Shown: piece after piece, positions 1 to 8,000 of the stretch
Layout of the letters: every line of letters starts with the position of its first letter
Position numbering within the stretch: position 1 is the first letter of the stretch
Source of the DNA: an uncultured Eubacteriales bacterium
Lineage (GTDB): Bacteria > Bacillota > Clostridia > Oscillospirales > Acutalibacteraceae
Assembly: GCA_934486755.1 (NCBI GenBank)
Contig: CAKSQT010000047.1
Coordinates: forward strand, 1 to 13,532
DNA length: 13,532 nucleotides
Direction of reading: 5' to 3'
Notes under the pieces: model-generated
The model's input: the letters and a program-made list of their open reading frames with translations, nothing else
The model's database searches: none
What the model was told of the DNA's origin: nothing
Program-made: the position numbers and the translations under genes

Positions 1-1659
1 GAGGAATTTATGCCAAAAGCGGCTGTATAAAAGGTGCAGAGTAGTATGCTCCATACCGCCGTTGTACCAATCGACAGGCGACCAGTATTCAAGCGCCTCC
101 TTAGACGCAAGCTCCTTATCGTTATGCGGATCGCAATAACGCAGATAGTACCAGGAAGAGCCAGCCCACTGTGGCATAGTGTCGGTCTCACGTACTGCGT
201 GACCGCCGCAATGAGGACAGGTTGTATTGACCCAATCGGTCATTTTCGCTATCGGAGATTCGCCGTTATCGGTAGGCTCATACGAGTCAACATTCGGAAG
301 AACCAACGGCAGTTCGCTTTCGGGTACGGGGACATATCCGCATTTTTCGCAGTAAACTATCGGGATAGGCTCTCCCCAATACCTCTGGCGCGAGAAGACC
401 CAATCGCGAAGTTTATAATTTGTTTTAACATATCCTATTTTGCGTTCGGTAAGCCATTTTTGAATTGCTTTCTTTGCTTCTTCAACGCTCATACCGTTCA
501 AGAAACCTGAATTGACCATTATACCTTCGTTGCAGTCGGTATACGCCTCTTTTTCAACATTGCCGCCCGAAACGACCTCAACTATCGGTATTCCGAACTT
601 CTTTGCAAATTCGAAATCGCGAGTATCGTGAGCGGGAACAGCCATAATGGCTCCTGTTCCGTAGGATATAAGTACATAGTCGGAAACGTATATCGGTATT
701 TGCTCGCCGTTTACGGGATTTATCGCCATAACGCCTTCGAGCTTTACGCCCGTTTTGTCCTTTGCAAGCTCGGTGCGTTCAAAATCGGATTTTTTGGCGG
801 CAGCGGCTTGATATTCCCTGACGGCGTCCAAATTTGTGATTTTATCAGCCCACTTTTCAATAAGCGGATGCTCGGGCGACATAACGGTATAGGTTGCACC
901 GAACAATGTATCGGCACGTGTTGTGTATATTTCAAAGCTGTCGCCGAGGGTTGTGTTAAAGGTCACCTGTGTACCGTAGGAACGTCCGATCCAATTGCGT
1001 TGCTGGGTTTTTACACGCTCAATAAAATCAAGGTCGTCAAGTCCGTCCAAGAGCTTTTCGGCATAGTCGGTTATTTTAAGCATCCATTGGCTCTTTTCCT
1101 TGTGAACAACCTCGCTTCCGCAACGCTCGCACACGCCGTTTACAACCTCCTCATTTGCAAGAACGCATTTGCAGGAAGTACACCAATTCACAGACATTTT
1201 TTTCTTGTAAGCAAGTCCCTTTTTGAAAAGCTGTAAGAATATCCACTGCGTCCATTTATAATACGCAGGGTCGGTAGTATTAATTTCTCTGCTCCAATCA
1301 AAAGAAAATCCCAAAGATTTAAGCTGACGTTTAAAGTTGGCGATATTCTTTTCTGTAACTATTGAGGGATGAATATGGTTTTTAATAGCATAGTTTTCGG
1401 TAGGCAGACCGAATGCGTCCCAACCCATAGGATAAAGTACGTTAAATCCCTCTAAACGCTTTTTACGGCAAACTATATCCAATGCCGTATACGAACGGGG
1501 GTGACCAACGTGCAGACCCTGACCCGACGGATACGGAAATTCAACCAAGCCGTAAAATTTCGGTAATGAATAGTCATTTTTTGCGGCAAAGGTCTGCTCT
1601 TTATCCCATATATCCTGCCACTTTTTTTCTATTTCGGCATAATTATAATTACTTTTCAT
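1..1659 (-). CDS. leuS: Leucyl-tRNA synthetase, 5' part (3' end beyond the window)
   Basis: Class I aminoacyl-tRNA synthetase that charges tRNA-Leu in the cytoplasm. The first 553 codons are open to the left edge; the family is usually about 800-860 residues. The HIGH-type motif reads HVGH at residues 50-53, followed by GWDAFGLP near 79-86. Two Cys-x2-Cys pairs near 160-180 form a zinc ribbon, and two more occur near 437-484. The CP1 editing domain spans roughly 225-415, with the threonine-rich TTRADT and the HDTRDFEF segment that carries the conserved editing aspartate. SRQRYWGEPIP near 423-433 is the usual catalytic-core segment. The KMSKS loop would lie outside the window. The ATG at 1659 is chosen because GGAGGA lies 5 nt upstream and the N-terminus fits the family. 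It overlaps the rsfS stop by 11 nt, so translation is probably coupled and there is no leader of its own. Confidence 0.96.
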   Translation of the reverse strand, partial: MKSNYNYAEIEKKWQDIWDKEQTFAAKNDYSLPKFYGLVEFPYPSGQGLHVGHPRSYTALDIVCRKKRLEGFNVLYPMGWDAFGLPTENYAIKNHIHPSIVTEKNIANFKRQLKSLGFSFDWSREINTTDPAYYKWTQWIFLQLFKKGLAYKKKMSVNWCTSCKCVLANEEVVNGVCERCGSEVVHKEKSQWMLKITDYAEKLLDGLDDLDFIERVKTQQRNWIGRSYGTQVTFNTTLGDSFEIYTTRADTLFGATYTVMSPEHPLIEKWADKITNLDAVREYQAAAAKKSDFERTELAKDKTGVKLEGVMAINPVNGEQIPIYVSDYVLISYGTGAIMAVPAHDTRDFEFAKKFGIPIVEVVSGGNVEKEAYTDCNEGIMVNSGFLNGMSVEEAKKAIQKWLTERKIGYVKTNYKLRDWVFSRQRYWGEPIPIVYCEKCGYVPVPESELPLVLPNVDSYEPTDNGESPIAKMTDWVNTTCPHCGGHAVRETDTMPQWAGSSWYYLRYCDPHNDKELASKEALEYWSPVDWYNGGMEHTTLHLLYSRFWHKFL

Positions 1660-2026
1660 CGTTATCCTCCGTATCAACATCAATTATTGAACTTAAATCT
1701 ATCGGTTCGCCGTCGCTCCACATTTTGTCAAGACCGTAAAATTCACGTTGATCACGGCTGAATATGTGTACGATAACAGAAGCGTAATCTATAACGATCC
1801 AGCCCGTAGTCCTGCCTTCAATGTGATGAGGTTCAAGCCCTGCGGCGGCAAGTGCGTCTTCCACCTCGTCAGCAAGCGCGCGAACGTGGGTTGAAGACGT
1901 TGCGGTAGCAATTACAAAATATTCGGTAAGCACCGTAAGGTCCGCAACCTTAATAGCCGAAAGCTCCTTTGCCTTTTTCTTATCAAGCGCCTTTACGGCA
2001 GTTTCCAAAATCTGTTTTGTTTCCAA
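1649..2026 (-). CDS. rsfS: Ribosomal silencing factor RsfS (YqeL/YbeB family)
   Basis: Small protein that binds ribosomal protein uL14 on the large subunit and blocks joining with the 30S subunit, lowering translation when nutrients are scarce. The 125 residues cover the whole family domain: the ADLTVLTEYFVIATATS strand-helix segment, a conserved HVRALADEVEDAL helix, the IEGRTTGWIVIDY core, and VHIFSRDQREFYGLDKMW near the C-terminus, which is the most diagnostic stretch. It starts with TTG at 2026, supported by a perfect AGGAGG 8 nt upstream. It follows yqeK after 19 nt and overlaps leuS by 11 nt. In Bacillus the homologue yqeL also follows yqeK, so context and sequence agree. Confidence 0.95.
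   Translation of the reverse strand: METKQILETAVKALDKKKAKELSAIKVADLTVLTEYFVIATATSSTHVRALADEVEDALAAAGLEPHHIEGRTTGWIVIDYASVIVHIFSRDQREFYGLDKMWSDGEPIDLSSIIDVDTEDNDEK
1665..1670 (-). promoter_or_regulatory. Ribosome binding site of leuS
   Basis: GGAGGA on the minus strand, 5 nt before the leuS ATG, lies wholly inside the 3' end of rsfS. It fixes the leuS start and shows that leuS can be initiated independently although it overlaps rsfS. Confidence 0.8.
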
Positions 2027-2034
2027 ACTTTTTT

Positions 2035-2040
2035 CCTCCT
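2035..2040 (-). promoter_or_regulatory. Ribosome binding site of rsfS, upstream of a TTG start
   Basis: A consensus AGGAGG on the minus strand, 8 nt before TTG at 2026, within the 19-nt gap after yqeK. It decides the start: no ATG fits the family N-terminus here, and the strong site can compensate for the weak start codon. Confidence 0.85.
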
Positions 2041-2045
2041 ATGGC

Positions 2046-2621
2046 TTAGTGTGGCATAACCGCCTCGTTATACGCACTTACGGTATCAAGATGCACCGCT
2101 CTGCCGCATTTAACGAGGTCGATTATTGAGTATTCAAGCGCATATATAAACGCCTTATCAAGCGAATCGTCTACATAAGCACGTATCGTGTCAACATCAT
2201 CGTAATCCCTATCTGCCGAGGTAAAATCTGCAAGATAAAGAATTTTTGCAAGCAAGGACATACCCGATTTTGCGGTTGTATGATAGCGTATGGCGTCAAT
2301 AATGCCGTCGTCGTTGATTTTAAGAATATATTTTACATAAGCCGCGCCCGACATAGCGTGCCACAGCTTTTCGGTTCTTTTCTCTATTTCGTTAAGCTCT
2401 ATACCGAAGTCGTCAAATATTTTAAAATGTTCCTCTTTGGCGGAATTCTTTGTTATGTCGTGAAGCAGACCTGCAAGATAGGCCTGTTCGGGATCGCCGC
2501 CGTATTTTAATGCAAGTCTTTTTGCCTCGTCGGCAACGCAAAGCGAATGATAAAAACGCTTGTCCGTAAGTCGGTTTTTAAGCAGTGCTTTTAAAAATTC
2601 ATAATCAGTCTTATTTTCCAA
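2046..2621 (-). CDS. yqeK: YqeK, HD-domain symmetrical Ap4A hydrolase
   Basis: HD-superfamily phosphohydrolase. YqeK proteins of Firmicutes split diadenosine tetraphosphate symmetrically into two ADP. With the chosen start it has 191 residues. Metal-binding residues of the HD fold are visible: His25, the His54-Asp55 pair in LAGLLHDITK, His88 in KLWHAMSGAAY, His114 in RYHTTAKSGM, and Asp132 in YLADFTSADRDYD, the last two blocks being typical of YqeK. The start is taken as TTG at 2621, because GGGGGA lies 6 nt before it. An in-frame TTG at 2642 would add seven residues but has no such site. The start overlaps the nadD stop by 11 nt. Placement between nadD and rsfS is the standard Firmicute order. 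Confidence 0.93.
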   Translation of the reverse strand: MENKTDYEFLKALLKNRLTDKRFYHSLCVADEAKRLALKYGGDPEQAYLAGLLHDITKNSAKEEHFKIFDDFGIELNEIEKRTEKLWHAMSGAAYVKYILKINDDGIIDAIRYHTTAKSGMSLLAKILYLADFTSADRDYDDVDTIRAYVDDSLDKAFIYALEYSIIDLVKCGRAVHLDTVSAYNEAVMPH

Positions 2622-3207
2622 GGTATATCCCCCTTTGCTCAATATAGCGGTAAATCTTTTCGGGTATCAGATTTTGTGAATTAGTAATATTCGACCTTAT
2701 ATACGTGGAAGAAACGGCGGTTATTTTCCTGCCGAAAACTGTTATATCGGCTCCGTCACGCCTGAACTGTTCTACACGCTGCTCAAAAAGCTCCCCGTCG
2801 GTATCGTTGCGTTTAAAAGCGATAAACGGTATCTCCTTTATTAGTTCACGGTAATTGTACCACCTATCAAGCGTTACTATCATATCACCGCCGCACACAA
2901 AAGTAAACCTTTTATCGGGATAAATTTGTTTTAACTGAACCACAGTGTCATAAGAATAGCTCCTGCCCTCTCGCTCAAACTCAATCAGACAAAGCTCTGC
3001 CTTTGAAAAGTCCTCAGCTGCAATGCGGCACATTTCTATTCTGTCTGCACCGTCGGCAAGATAATCACAGGTCTTATGCGGAGGAAGACTGTCTGGCATA
3101 ACGAGGATTTTCTCTATCCGTTCGTCATTTTGCAATTCTTCAAGCATTTCATAATGGCCTATGTGAAAAGGATTAAAGGTGCCGCCGAAAATAGCTGTAA
3201 ATGCCAT
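2611..3207 (-). CDS. nadD: Nicotinate-nucleotide adenylyltransferase
   Basis: Transfers AMP from ATP to nicotinate mononucleotide to form deamido-NAD, an essential step of NAD synthesis in the cytoplasm. The 198 residues match the family length. The nucleotidyltransferase signature GGTFNPFHIGH lies at 8-18, with HIGH at 15-18. PPHK at 42-45 and SYSYDTV at 83-89 belong to the substrate pocket, GGDM at 107-110 follows the core strand, and VSSTYIRSN at 165-173 is the C-terminal ATP-binding motif. The ATG at 3207 directly abuts the TAA of yhbY, so ribosomes can pass from one gene to the next; only a weak GGTGA-type site precedes it. The 3' end overlaps yqeK. Confidence 0.96.
   Translation of the reverse strand: MAFTAIFGGTFNPFHIGHYEMLEELQNDERIEKILVMPDSLPPHKTCDYLADGADRIEMCRIAAEDFSKAELCLIEFEREGRSYSYDTVVQLKQIYPDKRFTFVCGGDMIVTLDRWYNYRELIKEIPFIAFKRNDTDGELFEQRVEQFRRDGADITVFGRKITAVSSTYIRSNITNSQNLIPEKIYRYIEQRGIYLGK
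2628..2633 (-). promoter_or_regulatory. Ribosome binding site of yqeK, selects the inner TTG
   Basis: GGGGGA (preceded by AAA) on the minus strand, 6 nt before TTG at 2621 and inside the nadD coding region. It favours this codon over the upstream in-frame TTG at 2642, which would place the site inside the gene. Confidence 0.7.
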
Positions 3208-3501
3208 TTACTTCACCAATTTTATATGCTTATTGTCTTTGCTTTCGCGGTAAAGAATGAAACGGGTGCCTATTACCTGCACTACATCGGAATTTGTTTT
3301 TTCGGCAATAGTATCTGCCGCTTCGCGGGAGCTTATCGGCGCCGTTTCAAGAACACGGAGTTTTATAAGCTCGCGCGCTTCAAGCGCATCGTCTGCCTGT
3401 TTAAACAACTGCTCGCTTAGTCCGCCTTTGCCGACCTGAAAAATAGTTTCAAGTCCGTTTGCCAAACCGCGAAGTTGCGCTCTCTGTCTGCTGTTCAACA
3501 T
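3208..3501 (-). CDS. yhbY: YhbY/YqeI, CRM-domain RNA-binding protein
   Basis: Small protein made entirely of one CRM (CRS1-YhbY) domain. The family binds RNA and associates with pre-50S ribosomal particles, probably as an assembly factor. Its 97 residues equal the usual length. Key features are the N-terminal LRGLANGLETIFQVGKGGLS block with the GxxG-type loop (GKGG) at 24-27, the LEARELIKLRVLE strand, and VQVIGTRFILYR near the C-terminus. The ATG at 3501 follows the rdgB TAG without a gap and has GAGG upstream. In Bacillus the homologue is yqeI, which also lies just before nadD. The role in ribosome assembly is known for relatives, not shown for this protein. Confidence 0.93.
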   Translation of the reverse strand: MLNSRQRAQLRGLANGLETIFQVGKGGLSEQLFKQADDALEARELIKLRVLETAPISSREAADTIAEKTNSDVVQVIGTRFILYRESKDNKHIKLVK

Positions 3502-4101
3502 CTATTTTACCTCACTGATATATTTTTTCAATTCTTCTTTGAAAGCCCTAAGGGCATTGCCCCTATGGCTTATACTGTCCTTCTGTTCGGGCGTTAATTC
3601 GGCGTAACAGCCTATCGGCGAAATAAACAACGGGTCGTAACCGAAGCCGCCGTTACCCGACAAATGATCGGAAATAACACCGCTACATTCGCCCCTTACG
3701 GTAAATTCCCTGCCGTCGGGGAATACACAGGCAATTGCCGAAACGAATTTTGCCGTGCGTTTTTCCTTAGGCACATTTTTAAGCGCGTTAAGCAGCTTTT
3801 CGTTATTATTAACGTCGTTTGCGTTTTCACCCGAATAGCGTGCGGAATATATACCAGGTGCGCCGTTCAAAGCGTCTACGCTCAGACCCGAATCGTCCGC
3901 AACGGTTATCAAGCCTGTCGCGGCATACCCTGAATGTGCTTTAAGGAGCGCGTTTTCCTCAAAGGTAGTTCCCGTTTCCTCAACCTCCGGCAACGGTTCA
4001 GACAAATCGTTTTCACTTATAACCTCAAAGCCCATAGGTATTAATATACGTTCAAGTTCGGCGAGCTTATGATGATTTTTGGTTGCTATAAAAAATTTCA
4101 T
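3502..4101 (-). CDS. rdgB: XTP/dITP pyrophosphatase (RdgB/HAM1 family)
   Basis: Hydrolyses deaminated purine nucleotides (dITP, XTP) to monophosphates and pyrophosphate, keeping them out of DNA and RNA. The 199 residues give a full-length protein. Motifs in order are TKNHHK at 7-12 (nucleotide binding), TFEENALLKA at 46-55, ADDSGL at 68-73 holding the catalytic aspartate, GAPGIYSARYSG at 80-91, the signature GNGGFGYDPLF at 149-159, and SHRGNAL at 178-184. The start ATG at 4101 shares one base with the ftsY stop (TAATG), and the stop abuts yhbY. Nothing is missing or odd. Confidence 0.96.
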   Translation of the reverse strand: MKFFIATKNHHKLAELERILIPMGFEVISENDLSEPLPEVEETGTTFEENALLKAHSGYAATGLITVADDSGLSVDALNGAPGIYSARYSGENANDVNNNEKLLNALKNVPKEKRTAKFVSAIACVFPDGREFTVRGECSGVISDHLSGNGGFGYDPLFISPIGCYAELTPEQKDSISHRGNALRAFKEELKKYISEVK

Positions 4102-5018
4102 TACTGCTCCTTATTGCCGAATATTCCGTCCGCAAACTCTTTGGCGTTAAACGGGCGAAGATCGTCTATTCCCTCGCCGACGCCGACAAATTTAACAGGA
4201 ATATTGAGTTCGTTTTTAATTGCTACGATTATGCCGCCTTTTGCGGTTCCGTCAAGCTTTGTAAGGACGATACCCGTTATATCGGTAACATTTTTAAACT
4301 CGCGCGCCTGATTAACTGCGTTTTGACCCGTAGCCGCGTCAAGTACCAAAAGAGTTTCAACCGAAGAATCTGGCAGTTCTCTTTTAATTACCCTATTGAT
4401 TTTTGCAAGTTCGTCCATAAGGTTCTTTTTATTATGCAGGCGGCCTGCCGTATCGCAAATTATCACATCGGCATTTTTAGACTTTGCTGACGCTATTGTA
4501 TCAAAAACTACGGAAGCAGGGTCTGTACCCTCAACGCTTTTGACCATTGTAACACCCGCGCGTTCAGCCCATATTCCGAGTTGGTCGATTGCGGCGGCAC
4601 GGAATGTATCGGCGGCACCCAACACTACCTTTTTACCCTCGTCTTTAAGCATAGCCGCTATTTTACCGATAGAGGTTGTTTTACCAACCCCGTTTACGCC
4701 GATAACAAGAATAACCGAAGGCTTAGTATCAAGCATAAGTCCCTCGTCATTGCCGAGCATTTCTACGATTATATCGCGCATTAAATTCTTTATCTCGGCA
4801 GGGTCGGTAACGCCGCATTCCTTAATTTTTTTTCTTAGTCTGCCGCATATATCGCCTGCTGTAACCACGCCGATATCCGACATAACAAGCATTTCTTCAA
4901 GTTCTTCAAACAATTCTTCATCAATCTTGGTGAAGCTGTTTACAATGCTGTTCACGCTCTCGGTAATTGAATCCCTTGTTTTTTGAAGTCCTTGTTTGAT
5001 TTTACTGAAAAAACCCAT
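4101..5018 (-). CDS. ftsY: Signal recognition particle receptor FtsY
   Basis: SRP-type GTPase that docks SRP-ribosome complexes at the membrane translocon. The 305 residues hold the N and G domains with almost no acidic A domain, as in many Gram-positive bacteria. The N-terminal GFFSKIKQGLQKT can form an amphipathic membrane-targeting helix. GTPase motifs are G1 GVNGVGKT at 107-114, DTFRAAA at 137-143, DTAGR at 189-193, TKLD at 253-256, and the SRP-family GVGEGIDDL at 279-287. The start ATG at 5018 lies 24 nt after smc, the largest gap in the window, which carries a modest AGAGAGAT ribosome binding site. The smc-ftsY pair is conserved in Firmicutes. Confidence 0.97.
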   Translation of the reverse strand: MGFFSKIKQGLQKTRDSITESVNSIVNSFTKIDEELFEELEEMLVMSDIGVVTAGDICGRLRKKIKECGVTDPAEIKNLMRDIIVEMLGNDEGLMLDTKPSVILVIGVNGVGKTTSIGKIAAMLKDEGKKVVLGAADTFRAAAIDQLGIWAERAGVTMVKSVEGTDPASVVFDTIASAKSKNADVIICDTAGRLHNKKNLMDELAKINRVIKRELPDSSVETLLVLDAATGQNAVNQAREFKNVTDITGIVLTKLDGTAKGGIIVAIKNELNIPVKFVGVGEGIDDLRPFNAKEFADGIFGNKEQ

Positions 5019-5042
5019 TTCGATCTCTCTTTCGTAATTAAA

Positions 5043-8000
5043 TCAAGCGCCCTGACTGTTAAGAATCTTTTTTTCAAGCTCGGAAACATTAAGCTCCAAC
5101 AGCTTTGTAACGCCCTTTTCCTGCATAGTTACGCCGTAAAGCATATCGGCTGCCTCCATTGTGCCGCGTCTGTGGGTGACGCATATAAACTGAGTTGAAA
5201 AATCCGAACGTTTCATATAATCCGCAAACCTGTCAACATTTATATCGTCAAGCGCAGTATCGACCTCATCAAGAAAGCAGAAAGGCGGAGCGTTTACGCG
5301 CATAATCGCAAAATAAATAGAAAGTGCGATTAAAGCCTTTTCGCCGCCTGACAAGCCGTCCAGACTCGGAACGTTTTTACCAGGAAGTTTAACGTCGATG
5401 TTAATTCCGCTTTCAAGCACATTTTCGGGGTCGCTTAATGAAAGGCTTGCGGTTCCGCCGCCGAAAAGCTCCCTGAATGTTTTTGAGAAATTCTCATTGA
5501 TTTTTGCAAATCCCTCAACAAACATTTCCTGCATCTGAGATGTAAGTTGATTAATGAGCTTATGCAGTTCGGAGCGCGACTGTTCAACATCGCTGATCTG
5601 ACCCGACATAAAGTTATATCTTTCGCTTACTTCCTTATACTCCTCAATCGCGGATACATTAACATTTCCAAGCCCACGGATTTTAGATTTTATTTCAGCG
5701 AGCTGTTTCTTAGCTTCGTTCGGTTTTTCGATTTCTATGCCGATAGCCTCTGCCTCGCTGCGGGTAAGCTGATATTCGTCATAAAGCCTGCGTATAACGT
5801 CGTCATACTCTTTACTCATTATATCGCGCCGTTCGCAAAGACGTGCCAATTCTCCGCCGATTCGTTCGCGCTCGGTCGTGCGTTCACGCTCGGAATTGCG
5901 AAGTTCTACGCCGTTTTTCTCGGTCTGCTCACGTTTTTCAATAAGTGCGCTTATGTTCTGTTCGCAATTCTTGATTTTATCGTTAAATCCGTCAATTTCA
6001 TCGCCGAGTGATTCTATATCGCCTTTAAGCTGCTCATTTTTGAAGAGTATTGCGGATATTTCGGAATCAATATCGCTTATTCTCTTTCCTCTGCCGCTTA
6101 TAAGTTCTTCCAAACTGTCAGCCGCCGCATTAATAGAATCGGCGTCCTTGCCTGTTTCAATAACGGCAAGTTTTACAGAGGTGATTTTTTCGGAAATAGC
6201 GTCGCGCTTTTCGCTGATTGAATTTCTGCCGCCGCTCATATTGTCAATTTCCGATTGAACCGAAGATTTTTCGGATTCCAATGCCGCAATTTCCTTTGCG
6301 GCAACCGAAGAAACTTGATTTAATTGGCTGATTTTTTCAGCCGAATTATTTTGCTCTAATACCAAGTCTTCAAGCGTTTTTTCGGTATTTTCTTTTAACT
6401 CGCCTATACGGCGCAGTTCGCCGAGTATTCTGATTTTATCCTCATTCGAGGTAATAAGCTCCGCCTTTGCGGCGGTAATATCAGCTTTTGCCGCCGACAT
6501 TTTTTGTTCCGCGGAATTAAGCTGTTCCTGAGCGGCTTCAAGGTCGGCTGACAGCTTTTCTATTTCCTTTTTATAACGCGCAATATCATTGCCGCGCGAA
6601 AGCAGACCCGCCTGTTTGACAAGCGAACCGCCTGTCAGCGAACCGCCTGGATTTATGACCTGACCGTCAAGCGAAACGACCTTTACCCTATATCCGTAGT
6701 CTTTGGCAATATTCGCCGCACAGTCAATATCCTCTGCAATGACGGCGCCGCCGAGTAAATACTTGATTATCTCCCTGTATTTATCATCTGTTACGACCAA
6801 ATCTGAGGCAATACCGACATAACCGTATTTATCTTCAAAGCCGTGTTCCTTAAACTCACGCGACTTTATTGAAGCAACAGGCAGAAAAGTTGCCCTGCCG
6901 CCGCCTGTGGACTTTAAGTAATTTATTGCGCGTTTTGCGTCCGCCTGCGTTTCTACAACAATATTTTGTATAGCGTTTCCAAGAGCGGTTTCAATAGCAA
7001 CGCTGTATTTCTTTTCAACGTTTATTATCTTTGAAACCGTACCGTATACACCCCTGAGAGTGCCTTTCTCCGATTCGCGCATTACGTTCTTAACGGAATT
7101 GTTAAATCCGTCCATATTGTTTTCAAGCTCGCTGAGAATTTTCACTCTCCTGCGTTTTTCTTCAATTTCAAGGCGTATACCCTCTGCCTTTTCTTTAACT
7201 GCGTTGAAATTCTTTTCCTGTGAATCAAGGCGCATCTCGTACCCTTTCAGCGAATTGGTACAGGATGATATGTTTTCTTCCGCTTTATTAAGCAGTTCGT
7301 TTGTTTCGTCAAAATCGTTTTTCAACGCTTCAAGCGACTGTTTTTGTTCGGAAATATTTTCGCCTATCACGCCAGCCCTTGCGTTTATCTCCTCGACAGA
7401 GGTTTCCGCAGTAACCATTTCAACACGTTTATCGGCGATTTTTGCCGATATAATGTTAAGCTGACGCGCCTGTTCTTCAATTTTTCTTGAAATGCTTTCG
7501 CTGTCGCTCAGCAGTCCCGAAAGTTCGTTTTCAAGTGCGCGGAGTTGATTTTCCAACTCAGTCTTTTTTTGAAGTTCAGCATTTGCCGCCGCCCGCTTTT
7601 CTTCAATTTCGTTTCTCGCCTGCGAATCCGATTGGCTCAGCTGCAAAGACTCATTTTTAAGCCGTTCAACCGACTCGTCATTATGCGCTATATCATTGTT
7701 AAGGACGGTTATTTTTCCGTTCGATTTCAGAATTTCCTCATTAAACTCTGCCATTTTGCGGCGTTCGCCTTCTATATCGGAGGTAAGCCTTGCAAAATCG
7801 GCTGAGTTTTTTTCGGAAAGCTCGTCAAATTCGCTCAAAGCGTCTTCTATTTCCTTGTATTTCAACTGCGCCGCGGCAATTTTGCTTTCCTGCGAACGCA
7901 ACGCGTCCTTTGAAGTGTTAATCGTATGCAGCCAAAGGCCTATTTCAAGCTCTTTTTTCGTTTCGGCATATTTAAGGAACTTTTCAGCCTTTTTGCTTTG

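Noticed and set aside
34..510. A 158-codon plus-strand open frame
   Set aside because: Antisense to the conserved leuS catalytic core; no convincing ribosome site or family resemblance.
628..1236. A 202-codon open frame on the plus strand
   Set aside because: It lies fully antisense to leuS, whose frame shows conserved synthetase motifs throughout; the plus-strand protein is cysteine- and phenylalanine-rich with no recognisable domain.
2622..2642. TTG at 2642 as yqeK start
   Set aside because: No ribosome site precedes it, while the GGGGGA 6 nt before TTG at 2621 would fall inside the gene.
5019..5042. Possible promoter or terminator in the smc-ftsY gap
   Set aside because: The gap is only 24 nt, A/T-rich, with no inverted repeat; it holds no more than a ribosome site for ftsY.
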